Below are positions 44,558 through 54,082 of a stretch of DNA of 64,000 bases, piece after piece. The stretch's first letter is position 1; each line of letters opens with the position of its first letter. A program made the position numbers and the translations under genes. The notes beneath the pieces were generated by a model. That model was not told where the DNA came from and did not search any database. It saw only the letters and a list, made by a program, of their open reading frames with translations. This stretch comes from Rhodococcus opacus B4 (GTDB taxonomy: Bacteria > Actinomycetota > Actinomycetes > Mycobacteriales > Mycobacteriaceae). The stretch spans positions 1,860,001 to 1,924,000 of the forward strand of contig NC_012522.1 in the NCBI RefSeq assembly GCF_000010805.1. Direction: 5' to 3'.

Positions 44558-46800
44558 CAGGGATGCTCCTCGCTCGTGCGCGTCACGGTGACCGGGACGC
44601 CGTTGAAGATCGGGGACGCCGTCAGCGCCTCGAGGTCGGTGGTGTCGTCCACCAGGGCGTTGTAGTTGCTGCCGGGCACCGAGGCCGACCGGGACGTCCG
44701 CAGGCCCGGCCCGTCGTGGCCCCACCCGTGCGGCATGCTGACCACACCGGGACGCAGCGTGTCGTCGATCCGCAGTTCGGCCGTCACGGTGGTGACCTTG
44801 GACGTCACCGCAACCCGGTCACCGGCGACCAGGCCGCGCTCGGCCGCGTCGCGTGGGCTGATCAGCAGGGCGCACTGGCCGCCGTCCGGTTGGGGTAGCG
44901 CATTGTGCAGCCACGAGTTCATGCCGCGCCGCTGACGCCGGTTGATCAGCAGCAGATCCGGGGTCGCCCTCGTCATGCTCGCCCGCACCCGCGGTAGATC
45001 CGCGACGATCATCTCCGGCATCAGGTCGATTCGCCCGTCCGGCGTGCGCAGCACCTCCGGGACGCGCGGCGCCAGCGGCCCGTAGTCGATGCCGTCCGGG
45101 CTGTCCTCCAGCAGTGCGAGAGTCAGCCCGTCCGGGTCGAGACCGAACCGGTCGCCGTAGGGCCCGCTGCGCAGACGCAGATCCAGTAGGCGCTGCGGGC
45201 CGCGGCGGTCGGTGACCGCGCGCAGCGCCTGTTCCGTTTCGCAGCCGGCGAGTTTCGCGGCGCGCCGGGCCGCGACGACTGCCACCTCGTCGTCCAGCTC
45301 CTCCACCGGACGGTGCGGGGTTCCCTTGGCGATCGCGGCCAGCCGCAACAGGATCTGCCATTCCGCCAGTTCGCCGTCGGCGAGGTCGAGCAGGGGCGGG
45401 GTGTACCGCGCGACGTTCCGGATCTGGAAGTGCGCCAGCGTCACGTCGTGGTGGCCTCGGGTCGTCACCGGCGGCGGGGGCAGGATCACGTCGGCGTAGC
45501 GGGTGGTCTCGTTGAGGTAGCAGTCCACCGACACCATGAACTCGAGGGCACCGAGCGCCTCCTCGATCGCACCGCTGTTGGGCAGGGACCGGGCCGGATT
45601 CCCGGCGAGGGTGATCAATGCCCGGGTGCGGCCCGGTCCGGGGGTGAGGATCTCCTCCGCGAAGCACACCGCGGGCAGCTCCCCCATCGCCTCCGGCAGC
45701 CCCCGCACCCGCGAACGCCACCGGTCGAACATCAGCTTCGGCGGTCTGGTCACCGGCCAGGTGTTCTGTCCGCCGGCCGGCGGCAGCGCGAACATCGCGC
45801 CCCCGGGCCGGTCGAGATTGCCGGTGACGATGGTGAGCACCTCGACGAGCCAGTTCGCGAGGGTGCCGAACTCCTGCATGCACGTCCCGATTCGCGAATG
45901 CGCTACCGCCGCAGGAGCGCCCGCGAACCCGCGGGCCACCGCGCGGATCAGGTCGCTGTCGATCCCACATGCTGCGGCGACGGCTTCGGCGTCGAATTCC
46001 GCCGCCATCGCGAGCGCGGCGTCCAGTCCGTCCACCACGTCCGGTAGCCGCTCGGGCCTGGCCAGACCCTCGGTCGCGATCGCCGACAGCACCCCGAGCA
46101 GGAACAGGGCGTCGGTGCCGGGCCGGATCGGCACGTGCAGATCCGCGACCTCGGCGGTGCGGGTCCGCACCGGGTCCACCACGACGAGGGTGCCGCCCCG
46201 CTCGCGCAGCGCCTGCAACCGGAGGTGCATGCCCGGCGCGGTGACGGTACTGCCGTTGGAGACCATCGGGTTCGAGCCGAGGATCAGCAGGTAGTCGGTG
46301 CGGTCGAGATCGGGGACGGTCATGCCCAGGCCGGTGCCGTACAGCAGCATGTGCGCGAGGTTCTTCGGCCAGGTGTCGACACTGGCCGGCGAGTAGATGT
46401 TCCGGGTGCCGACCGCGCCGATCAGTTCACCCAGGTAGAACGTCGAATCCAGGTGGTGGGCAGCCGGATTGCCGTGGTACACGGCGCAACTGCCCGGGTC
46501 GCCGGTGACGAACTCCGGTAGCCGCCGCTCGATCTCGGCGAACGCCTCGTCCCAGCCGGCCTCCCGGAATCCACCGTCCGCGGTGCGCAGCAGCGGGGTC
46601 CGGATCCGGTCGGGGTCGTTCTCGATGCGGCCGAGGCCGAGCCCCTTCGCGCAACTGTGCCCGGCGCTCATCACGTCGTCGGGGTTCGGCGCCACCCGCA
46701 CGATGGCTCGTCCGTCGAGTTCGACGAGCAGCCCGCACGTCGACTCGCACAGCGGGCAGATCCTGTGCCCGGCAATCGGTTCGGTGGCCGTGGTCATCAC
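44557..46800 (-). CDS. molybdopterin (bis-PGD) oxidoreductase, paralog B
   Basis: A 747-residue relative of the two flanking molybdoenzymes. The cluster Cys are 15, 18, 22 and 50, with Lys52 after the last. Asp142 in VDTWPK stands at the Mo-ligand position. LLILGSNPMVSNGS and VVVDPVRTRTAEVAD mark the pterin-binding domains, and MNSWLHNALP and MPHGWGHDGPG the C-terminal domain. The same Asp-x3-Lys pattern occurs in all three paralogs. No signal peptide or membrane segment is seen. It overlaps the neighbouring genes by 1 and 4 bases within the operon. Confidence 0.88.
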   Translation of the reverse strand: MMTTATEPIAGHRICPLCESTCGLLVELDGRAIVRVAPNPDDVMSAGHSCAKGLGLGRIENDPDRIRTPLLRTADGGFREAGWDEAFAEIERRLPEFVTGDPGSCAVYHGNPAAHHLDSTFYLGELIGAVGTRNIYSPASVDTWPKNLAHMLLYGTGLGMTVPDLDRTDYLLILGSNPMVSNGSTVTAPGMHLRLQALRERGGTLVVVDPVRTRTAEVADLHVPIRPGTDALFLLGVLSAIATEGLARPERLPDVVDGLDAALAMAAEFDAEAVAAACGIDSDLIRAVARGFAGAPAAVAHSRIGTCMQEFGTLANWLVEVLTIVTGNLDRPGGAMFALPPAGGQNTWPVTRPPKLMFDRWRSRVRGLPEAMGELPAVCFAEEILTPGPGRTRALITLAGNPARSLPNSGAIEEALGALEFMVSVDCYLNETTRYADVILPPPPVTTRGHHDVTLAHFQIRNVARYTPPLLDLADGELAEWQILLRLAAIAKGTPHRPVEELDDEVAVVAARRAAKLAGCETEQALRAVTDRRGPQRLLDLRLRSGPYGDRFGLDPDGLTLALLEDSPDGIDYGPLAPRVPEVLRTPDGRIDLMPEMIVADLPRVRASMTRATPDLLLINRRQRRGMNSWLHNALPQPDGGQCALLISPRDAAERGLVAGDRVAVTSKVTTVTAELRIDDTLRPGVVSMPHGWGHDGPGLRTSRSASVPGSNYNALVDDTTDLEALTASPIFNGVPVTVTRTSEEHP

Positions 46801-48926
46801 ACATCCTGTTCGGTTGCGGTGGGCTCGACCGTGACGGGAACCGCGGTCATGGTGGGCATCGCGTTGATCGACTGGACACCGTCACCGGTTCCGGTCAGCG
46901 CGTTCACGTTCACTCCGACGTCGTCGCGCGGGTCGACGCCCCCGAAGCAGTGCGTCATCGACACGGTCCCCCGGGCCAGGGTGCCGTCCGCCCGTGCGGT
47001 CGCACGCAGGCGTCCGGACGCCGAGCGCACGGTCACCGCCTGACCGTCGGCGATGGCCAGGGCGGCGAGGTCGTCCGGGTGCAGGCTCGCGGGGTTCGTT
47101 CCTCCGGGGACGAGACCGGGCACGCGGGTGCCGGTGGAGTTGACGGCCTCGCGGATCCGTCGCACCGTCAGCAGGAACGGGAACTGCGGTGTGACAGGGC
47201 TGTCCGTCAGTGCTGCGCGCAGTTCGCCGCGCACGTCGCCGGGCATCAGCACCAGACGGTGCCCGGCACCTTCCTTGCCGGCCGGACCGACGACGGCGCC
47301 ACTGTCTCCGGCGAGATGCCCGTGCGGGGCGGCGACCAGGTCGGCGAACGGGACGCGCCCCCGCTCGGCCATCATCGCCAGCAACTGCTCCGACGTCGGC
47401 GGTGCGGCGGGGTCGAGGATGCGGCCGGCGAACTTGACCGGCTGCCCGGAGGCGGCGGCGAGGTCGAGGAAGAACCGCCAGTCGTCGACGACGCCGGGCG
47501 GCGGCGGCACGACAGCGGGAGTGAACTGCGCGAACGGGCGCGGGAAGAACGGCTCCATGATCGCGGTGTGGTCGGCGCGCTCGTACATCGTGGTCGGCGC
47601 GATCACGAAGTCGGCGAGCCGGGCGGTGTCCGACATGCGGGGGTCGACGCACACCAGGAGGTCGAGTGATCGCAGCGCGCGCAGTGCCTTCCCGCGGTCG
47701 GGCAGCGCCGCGGCCGGATTGCCGCCGGAGACGATCAGCGCCCGCACCCGGCCGGGACCGGGTTCGAGGATCTCGTCGGCGAGGATGCCGGACGGCAGTT
47801 CGCCGCGGATCGCCCGCACGTCGCCGATCCGGCTGCGGAATCCGTGCTCGTAGGCGCGGGTGGGCGGGGCGACCTCCGCCCGGGCGGGCACGTGCCGGGT
47901 CAGGACGGCGCGGTCGTCGGCCCGCTCCCCTTCGCGCAGGTAGCGGCCGCACACCACGTTGAGGGCGGCGACGAGGTGCTCGGCGAGGTTCGAGTGCGGG
48001 CCCATGCACAGCCCGGTCCCGGTGGTCGCCATCCCCCGCGCTCCGCCCGCGAACACCCGGGCGGCGTCGCGGACCCGGTCGGCGGGGACACCGCAGATCC
48101 GCTGCACCACAGCGGGTGTTACCCCGACGACCGCTGCCGCGAGCGCCGGCAGGTCCGCGACGTACCGCCCGCAGAAATCGGCGTCGTGCAGGTTCTCGGT
48201 GAGGACGACGTGGAGGAGTCCGGCGAACAGCACCGCGTCCGTTCCCGGGCGGGGCGCCAGGTGGATGTCGGCGAGGGCGGCGGTCTCGGTGCGTCGCGGG
48301 TCGACGACGATCAGCCGCAGTCCCCGGTCCCGCGCCGCCCGCAGGATGACGGACGGGTTCTGCACGACCGCGCCGTCCCCGTCCCCGCCGTTGGCGGAGA
48401 CGACGGGGTTGGTGCCGGCCAGCAGCCACACGTCCGCGTCCTCGAACCGCTGCCTGCCGCCGAGGTATGTTCCCATCCGTTCGGCGACAACCCATTTCGC
48501 CGACTGGTCGATGGTCATCGTGGAGAACAGCTTGTGCGAGCCGGTTCCCCGGAACCAGGCCCGGGCCATCGGCGGGGTGAGTGCGGCGAAGTTCTGCTGC
48601 GTCCCCATGAACAGCGCGACCGCATCCGGCCCGTGCCGGTCCACGATGGTGCGCAGCCGGGCCGCGATCTCGGTGACGGCCCCGGCCACCGGCACCGGCT
48701 CGTGGGTGCCGGCGGCGGTGCGCCGCATCGACGTGGTCAGCCGGTCCGGGCCGTGGACGAGGTCGCCGCCACGGCGCCCCTTCGGGCAGGTGTACCCACC
48801 GGAGATCGGGTGGTGGGCATCCCCGAGCACCCGCGCGATCCGTCCGTCCTCGACGTCGAGCAGGACACCGCACGAGGACGCACACAGCCTGCAGAACGAC
48901 GTAACCCTCGAGGTGACGGATCGCAT
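46797..48926 (-). CDS. molybdopterin (bis-PGD) oxidoreductase, paralog A
   Basis: A 709-residue molybdoenzyme, first of the three. It has the 4Fe-4S motif Cys12, 15, 19, 47 (FCRLCASSCG, YTCPKG), Asp140 in TIDQSAKW at the Mo-ligand position, WLLAGTNPVVSANGGDGDG, and LIVVDPRRTETAALAD. The C-terminal domain includes MTHCFGGVDPRDDVGVNVN. It diverges more from the others in the middle. It starts 4 bases after the MFS gene stop. Three soluble paralogs in one operon could act on successive intermediates or form a hetero-oligomer; neither is known. Confidence 0.88.
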   Translation of the reverse strand: MRSVTSRVTSFCRLCASSCGVLLDVEDGRIARVLGDAHHPISGGYTCPKGRRGGDLVHGPDRLTTSMRRTAAGTHEPVPVAGAVTEIAARLRTIVDRHGPDAVALFMGTQQNFAALTPPMARAWFRGTGSHKLFSTMTIDQSAKWVVAERMGTYLGGRQRFEDADVWLLAGTNPVVSANGGDGDGAVVQNPSVILRAARDRGLRLIVVDPRRTETAALADIHLAPRPGTDAVLFAGLLHVVLTENLHDADFCGRYVADLPALAAAVVGVTPAVVQRICGVPADRVRDAARVFAGGARGMATTGTGLCMGPHSNLAEHLVAALNVVCGRYLREGERADDRAVLTRHVPARAEVAPPTRAYEHGFRSRIGDVRAIRGELPSGILADEILEPGPGRVRALIVSGGNPAAALPDRGKALRALRSLDLLVCVDPRMSDTARLADFVIAPTTMYERADHTAIMEPFFPRPFAQFTPAVVPPPPGVVDDWRFFLDLAAASGQPVKFAGRILDPAAPPTSEQLLAMMAERGRVPFADLVAAPHGHLAGDSGAVVGPAGKEGAGHRLVLMPGDVRGELRAALTDSPVTPQFPFLLTVRRIREAVNSTGTRVPGLVPGGTNPASLHPDDLAALAIADGQAVTVRSASGRLRATARADGTLARGTVSMTHCFGGVDPRDDVGVNVNALTGTGDGVQSINAMPTMTAVPVTVEPTATEQDV

Positions 48927-48930
48927 GGGG

Positions 48931-50334
48931 TCAGTGCGCCTCGACCACGGACACCGACTCCGTGGCGTCGACCATGGTGCGTCCGCGCAGACGCTCCCGC
49001 ACGAACAGCACCCCGAGGGTGAGAACGGCGGTGGCGGTCGGCACGATCATGAGCAGGAAGATCGTGCGGGCGTCCATTCCGGCCGCGATCAGGGCGGCGC
49101 CCAGCGTCGGTCCGGCGATCGATCCGATGCGCCCGACTCCCATGGCCCAGCCGATGCCGGTGGAGCGCGCCGCCACCGGATAGATCGATGCGGCGATCGC
49201 GATGATGCCGGCCGAACTGCCGGAGATCCCGAATCCGACGATGCAGATCGTGATCAGCAGCAGTGTGGAATTCGCCAGCAGTATCGCGACGGCGCCGATG
49301 AACAGGGCCCCGATCGTGTATCCGGCCATCACCACCGCGTAGGCGGCGTCCGAGCCCCGGGACCGGGCCCACATGGTGCCGACCCGGTCGGTGATCCACC
49401 CGACGGACAGCGCGCCTGCCATACCGCCGAGGTTGAACAGCGCCGCGGCGAGGATCGCGTGGGACGCGCTCTGCCCGGCCTGACTGAACAGCGACGGCAT
49501 CCACCCGAACAGGAAGTAGATCACCAGGAAGTTGATGACGAAGACCACCCACAGCAGGATCGTGTCCAGCGCCCGGCCCCGCGCGAACAGTGCACGGATG
49601 GGCGACCTGGTGGCCACCGCCGCGTCCACGGTGAACGTCACCGAACCGTCGATTCCGGCCCGCGGGGCGATCGCCGAGAGGATCTTCGCGGCGCCGGCGT
49701 GATCGCCCCGGGCGGCGAGGAACTTGCCCGACTCCGGCAGTCCGGCCCACGCGAGCGCTGCCACGATCAACGGGAGGACGCCACCGGCCACGAAGATCGA
49801 CTGCCAGCCGTATGCCGGAATCAATTGAGCGGCGGCGAGTCCGCCGAGGAATCCGCCGAGGGACATACCCGCAACGACGATGGTGACGAGGGTGGAGCGG
49901 CTGCGCGCGGGGCTGTACTCACTGGTCAGTGCGATCAGGTTCGGGGTGACACCGCCGAGCCCGATTCCGGCGAGGATGCGCAGCACGATCAGCACGCCCA
50001 TCGACGGCGCGAACGCGGAGGCGAGGGTGAACACCGCGAACAGCACGGTGCACAGCAGGATCACCCGGCGCCGGCCCCAGCGGTCGGCGACGGGACCGAA
50101 CAGCAGGCTGCCCACGACCATCGCGCCGCTGCTCAGCGCGAGCAGCAGCCCGAACGAGGCCTTGGACAGGCCCCAGTCCTCGGACAGCGCGGGAATCGCG
50201 AATCCGATGAGCTGGGCGTCCATGCCGTCGAGGATTGCGAGCGCCAGGCACAACGCGATGGCGCGCTTCTGGAGGGCCGACACCGGGGCGGTGTCGATGA
50301 GTTGGGAGATGTCGACTTCACGAGTTGGGGCCAC
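48931..50334 (-). CDS. MFS transporter, aromatic-acid:H+ symporter (AAHS) type
   Basis: A 467-residue, 12-helix major facilitator with the AAHS signatures LDGMDAQLIGFAIPAL in helix 1 and LLFGPVADRWGRRRVI in loop 2-3. GIGLGGVTPNLIALTSEYSP (motif near helix 4) and GWITDRVG in the second half follow. The early Asp pair (D36, D39) matches that needed for proton-coupled aromatic-acid uptake in PcaK and BenK. It probably imports the substrate activated by the acyl-CoA synthetase just upstream (63 bases). That places an aromatic or cyclic acid as the operon's likely substrate. Confidence 0.9.
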   Translation of the reverse strand: MAPTREVDISQLIDTAPVSALQKRAIALCLALAILDGMDAQLIGFAIPALSEDWGLSKASFGLLLALSSGAMVVGSLLFGPVADRWGRRRVILLCTVLFAVFTLASAFAPSMGVLIVLRILAGIGLGGVTPNLIALTSEYSPARSRSTLVTIVVAGMSLGGFLGGLAAAQLIPAYGWQSIFVAGGVLPLIVAALAWAGLPESGKFLAARGDHAGAAKILSAIAPRAGIDGSVTFTVDAAVATRSPIRALFARGRALDTILLWVVFVINFLVIYFLFGWMPSLFSQAGQSASHAILAAALFNLGGMAGALSVGWITDRVGTMWARSRGSDAAYAVVMAGYTIGALFIGAVAILLANSTLLLITICIVGFGISGSSAGIIAIAASIYPVAARSTGIGWAMGVGRIGSIAGPTLGAALIAAGMDARTIFLLMIVPTATAVLTLGVLFVRERLRGRTMVDATESVSVVEAH

Positions 50335-50397
50335 GACGTGTATTCCTCTCGGGAGGGGGAACCGCGGAGATGAAGCCTCAGGACTGGACTGGTGTCG

Positions 50398-51939
50398 CTA
50401 GACCGGGGTGACGGTGCCGTCGACCGCGAGTGCGTCGGCGGGCACCTCGGGGAACCGTTGGCGCAGAGACGGTTTGGCGAGCTTGCCGGAGAACGTGCGC
50501 GGCAGGGGCTCACCCAGCGCGACGGCGTGCTTGGGACGCTTGAACTTCGCCAGGTTCTCGCCCGCGACCTCGGCGATGTCGGCGACGATCTCGGCGGCGG
50601 GACGCTCGCTGTGGAACACCACCATCGGCACCTCGCCCCACCGGTCGTCCTTGACGCCGATGACCGCGAGGTCGACGAGGCCCTCGATGCCGTGCAGGGC
50701 GTTCTCGATCTCGGCGGGGTAGACGTTGAGGCCCCCGGAGATCAGCATGTCCTTGCTGCGGTCGACGATCTTGAGGAAGCCGCCCTCGTCCTGCATGCCG
50801 AGGTCACCGGTGCGCAGCCAGCCGTCGACCAGGGTCGCCTCGGTGGCGTCGGGCTTGTTCCAGTACTCCCGCAGCACGTGCTCGCCGCGGACCAGGATCT
50901 CGCCGACCTCCCCGGCCGGGGTGTCGACTCCCGGATCCCCGATCCGGATGTGGGTGCCGACCAGCGGCAGCCCGGCGAAGCCGGGACGGGTCACGGCGTC
51001 CTCGTAGGCGAGCGTCGAGACCATGCCGGACGCCTCGGTCAGGCCGTAGCACTGGGTGAGCGGGATGCCGTGCGAGCGGTAGAAGTCGAGCAGGTCCAGG
51101 CTGACCGGGGCGCCACCCGTGCCGGCGAACGTGAACTTCGCCAGCTTGCGGGCGCCGAAGTCGGGCAGCATCGTCATCCGCTCCCAGATCACCGGGACGG
51201 TGGTGGTGGCGGTGATCTGCTCGCGCTCGAACGTGTCGAGGGCGATCTCCGGGTCGTACTCGCGCAGCAGGACCATCGTCGCGCCGGGCAGAACGACGAG
51301 CTGCATGAAGATCGACAGGATCGAGCCGGTGTACACGAGCGGCGCCGAGCACAGCACCCGGTCCTGGGAGGAGAAGCCGAACGTGACCGACTGGGAGATG
51401 CCGGGGGTCATCGCGTTGCGGTGGGTGATCAGGGCACCCTTCTGCACGCCGGTGGTCCCGGACGTGTAGCAGATGAAGCCGGGGTCGTCGGCGTCGATGG
51501 CGACGACGGGCGCGGTCCCGGGGTCGATCAGCCGCTCGTACGGCGGGTGGGCGGTGCCCCCGATCGCGTAGGTCTCGAACTCCGCCTGCTCGGCGGCGAC
51601 CTCGAGCAGCGAGGCGAAGCCGTCCTCGACGATCACCACGCGCGGCGCGGAGTCGACCACCATCGGCGCGAGCTCCTTCGCGGTGAGCCGGAAGTTCAGC
51701 GGCACGCTGATGGCGCCGAGCTTGAGCGTGGCGAGGATGACGTGGGCGAGTTCGGGGCGATTGAGCATCATCACCGCCACCCGGTCGCCCTTGCGGACGC
51801 CCCGGGCTGCCAGACCGCGGGCGAGTGCGTCGGTGATCGCATCGACCTCGGCCCAGGTCTGCGACGTGTCCCCGAACACGATGGCCTGCTGCTGCGAACG
51901 TGTCTTACCCCAGAACCGGGTCAGGTCCGCGAGATTCAT
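50398..51939 (-). CDS. acyl-CoA synthetase (AMP-forming)
   Basis: A 513-residue adenylating enzyme with FICYTSGTTGVQKGALI near residue 160, YGLTEASGMVS near 295, GWLRTGDLG near 390, DMLISGGLNVYPAEIE and the catalytic Lys in FSGKLAK near 490. It differs clearly from the synthetases at 14222 and 39078 and so probably activates another acid. It is the first gene of the operon synthetase-MFS-molybdoenzymes-FprB, with operator copy 9 centred 65 bases upstream. Confidence 0.93.
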   Translation of the reverse strand: MNLADLTRFWGKTRSQQQAIVFGDTSQTWAEVDAITDALARGLAARGVRKGDRVAVMMLNRPELAHVILATLKLGAISVPLNFRLTAKELAPMVVDSAPRVVIVEDGFASLLEVAAEQAEFETYAIGGTAHPPYERLIDPGTAPVVAIDADDPGFICYTSGTTGVQKGALITHRNAMTPGISQSVTFGFSSQDRVLCSAPLVYTGSILSIFMQLVVLPGATMVLLREYDPEIALDTFEREQITATTTVPVIWERMTMLPDFGARKLAKFTFAGTGGAPVSLDLLDFYRSHGIPLTQCYGLTEASGMVSTLAYEDAVTRPGFAGLPLVGTHIRIGDPGVDTPAGEVGEILVRGEHVLREYWNKPDATEATLVDGWLRTGDLGMQDEGGFLKIVDRSKDMLISGGLNVYPAEIENALHGIEGLVDLAVIGVKDDRWGEVPMVVFHSERPAAEIVADIAEVAGENLAKFKRPKHAVALGEPLPRTFSGKLAKPSLRQRFPEVPADALAVDGTVTPV

Positions 51940-51992
51940 CTGTGCTCCTCGTGCTCGTCAACCGGGTGTGACCACCCTCACTTCGTGTGCCG

Positions 51993-52015
51993 TAAACCTA
52001 ACAGTTGTAGGCGAG
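51993..52015. promoter_or_regulatory. regulon operator copy 9
   Basis: TAAACCTA-N7-TAGGCGAG, upstream of the synthetase-MFS-molybdoenzyme operon. The left arm matches the consensus exactly; the right arm matches in its first four bases. Confidence 0.55.
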
Positions 52016-52076
52016 AGACGCAATGCTCGATTCGGAAAATTCGGACACCCGGCAGAACCGTTTCCGTGCACGAAAA

Positions 52077-52110
52077 CGACACCCACACAGTATATTTCGT
52101 GTGGGTGTCG
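52077..52110 (-). terminator. terminator of the second Rieske operon
   Basis: A perfect 12-bp stem (52077-52088 with 52099-52110) and an AT-rich 10-base loop, 20 bases after the CoA-transferase stop codon. Confidence 0.8.
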
Positions 52111-52130
52111 CTTCCGTGGAATGGGCGCGT

Positions 52131-53369
52131 TCAGCCGGCCGGCGGGACCTCGCGCCGGGAGCTCGCCGCGGCGATCCGCACGGCGTCGTACCGCGCCACC
52201 GTCCGCAGTACCTCCGCCGTGTCCGCGCCCACGACCGGCGGCAGCGCGGGCGCGAACTTCTCCCCGGCGACGCGCACGGGGCTGACGACGAACTCGAGCT
52301 CACCGACCCCCGGGTAGTCGACCCGGTAGGTGTTTTCCCGCGCCCGGAAGTGCGGGTCGTCGAGCATGTCGACCACGCTGTTGACCGGGCCTCCCGCGAT
52401 ACCGTGTTCGAGGAACAGCTGCACCCACTCGGCACGGGTGCGCTGCGCGAAGATCTCCGTCAGCGCCCGCCACACCAGGTCCGCGCGGGCGGCGGCACCG
52501 TCATCCGTGCCGGTGAGGTCGACGCCGATCAGATCGTCACGCCCGACCGCGGCGAGGAAGTTGTGCCAGAACTTCTCCACGTGCGAGCCGAACAGGATCG
52601 CCTCGCCGTCGGCGGTACGGTAGGCCTCGAGCCGAGGCCAGTCGGGCAGCCGTCCGTCGGGCAGCCACGTCGGGCGGGGAATCGAGCGGCCCTTGTTCAA
52701 CTCCGCGTCCACGAGGTCCGGCATCCACGCGGCGGCGACGTCGATGCCCGCCACCTCCACGTGGCAGCCGACACCGGTGGCTCCGGCCTTGTGCAGCGCG
52801 GCGAGCAAACCCATCGCGCCGTAGGCGCCGAGGGCGTACATCGCGATCGGCGGCGTCGTGGACCCCGCCATACCCTCGGTCGGCGGCTCCGCGGGAGTGT
52901 CGACGGAACGGAGCCCGGCGTACGCGTCGAACACCGGACCACCGGTGCCGAGAACACGGTACGGACCGTCGGTGCCCATACCCGACACCGTGCACAGCAC
53001 GATCTTCGGATTCACCTGCCGCAGTTGCTCGTACCCGATGCCGAGCCAGTCGAGATATCCGCCTCGCATGCCCTCGACGACGGCATCGCACGAGCGCGCG
53101 AGATCGAGGAAGGCCTGCTTGCCCTCGGGGCTGCGCAGGTCGAGTGCGACGGACTTCTTGCCGCGGTTCCACCGCAGATGCATGAACGCCGGACCGTCCT
53201 CCGCTCCGACGGCACGGCTGCCACCGACGCGCACGGGGTCCCCGAGCGGGCCGGATTCGATCTTGATCACGTCGGCGCCCAGATCGGCGAGATGTCCGCC
53301 CAGTGACGACGGCGCCAGCTGCGCGACCTCGAGGACCCGGACGCCGTCCAGCAGCGAGTACCCACTCAT
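52131..53369 (-). CDS. CoA-transferase, CaiB/BaiF (class III) family
   Basis: A 412-residue single-unit class III CoA-transferase. It opens with LLDGVRVLEVAQLAPSSLGGHLADLGADVIKIE and has NRGKKSVALDLRSPEGKQAFLDL near residue 70. The central TTPPIAMYALGAYGAMGLLAAL helix lies where the catalytic Asp is normally found, but an Asp is not obvious there, so the nucleophile needs alignment to place. It ends the operon Rieske-crotonase-thioesterase-CoA transferase and probably activates the operon's acid by taking CoA from another thioester. Confidence 0.88.
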   Translation of the reverse strand: MSGYSLLDGVRVLEVAQLAPSSLGGHLADLGADVIKIESGPLGDPVRVGGSRAVGAEDGPAFMHLRWNRGKKSVALDLRSPEGKQAFLDLARSCDAVVEGMRGGYLDWLGIGYEQLRQVNPKIVLCTVSGMGTDGPYRVLGTGGPVFDAYAGLRSVDTPAEPPTEGMAGSTTPPIAMYALGAYGAMGLLAALHKAGATGVGCHVEVAGIDVAAAWMPDLVDAELNKGRSIPRPTWLPDGRLPDWPRLEAYRTADGEAILFGSHVEKFWHNFLAAVGRDDLIGVDLTGTDDGAAARADLVWRALTEIFAQRTRAEWVQLFLEHGIAGGPVNSVVDMLDDPHFRARENTYRVDYPGVGELEFVVSPVRVAGEKFAPALPPVVGADTAEVLRTVARYDAVRIAAASSRREVPPAG

Positions 53370-54082
53370 GAATCCTCCATTTCCCGGCCGTCGGCCAGCG
53401 AGACATTGTGCGTCTGTTCAGGTTTCAGTTCGATCCAGAGGCCGTCGACGTCTGCGACGAGAACGTCCCCGTGATACATTGCGCCGCGCAGGAACCGCTT
53501 GCGGCCCTCCTGCCCGGCCAACTCCGCCTCCACCCGCAATTCGACGCCGAGCGGAGCGGGGGCCCGGTAGTTGACGTGCAGGTACGCCGTGCGGGCCCAC
53601 GGCCTGCCGGAGCTGTTGGCGAGGCGCGCGAGAATTTCGTCGAAGATCAGCGGCGTCACGCCGCCGTTCATCGCGTAGCGCCCGGAATGGAATCTGCCCA
53701 CCGTGACGCGCCCCCGCGCCCGGGTCGCGGTCACCTCGTCGACATGGAGGGGTGGCGTGAGCGCCTGTGCCCGGCCGGGAAGGTCCCAGCGGCGGCCTGC
53801 GATCTGTTCGTCCTCGCCGACCTCGAACTCCGCCAGTCGCGTTGCGAGGTCACGGAGCGTACGCGCCGCGCGACCAGCCGCGTCCGGACTCGGTCGGCTG
53901 CGGGTGACGGCCTCCTGCACGGAGCGCAAAGCCTCGGCCAGTTCAGCGAACTCGTCGTCGCCGTCCGCGGTCGGTTCGAACGGGTCGTCCCAGCTGGGGC
54001 TCCAGATGTCGTCGTCGGTCGTGACGGTGCCGTTCACCCGGACCTCGCTTTCGGTGGTGAGGAGTGGCGACGTGCGGCTCAC
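53366..54082 (-). CDS. hotdog-fold acyl-CoA thioesterase-like protein
   Basis: A 238-residue protein. The C-terminal half has GRVTVGRFHSGRYAMNGGVTPLIFDEILARLAN (hotdog helix and Asp/Glu region), then TAYLHVNYRAPAPLGVELRVEAEL, as in PaaI-like thioesterases. The N-terminal 90 residues are acidic then helical (DDDIWSPSWDDPFEP, LRSVQEAVTRSR) and may dimerise. It would hydrolyse an acyl-CoA of the pathway, or release CoA from dead-end esters. It overlaps both neighbours by 4 bases. Confidence 0.8.
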   Translation of the reverse strand: MSRTSPLLTTESEVRVNGTVTTDDDIWSPSWDDPFEPTADGDDEFAELAEALRSVQEAVTRSRPSPDAAGRAARTLRDLATRLAEFEVGEDEQIAGRRWDLPGRAQALTPPLHVDEVTATRARGRVTVGRFHSGRYAMNGGVTPLIFDEILARLANSSGRPWARTAYLHVNYRAPAPLGVELRVEAELAGQEGRKRFLRGAMYHGDVLVADVDGLWIELKPEQTHNVSLADGREMEDS

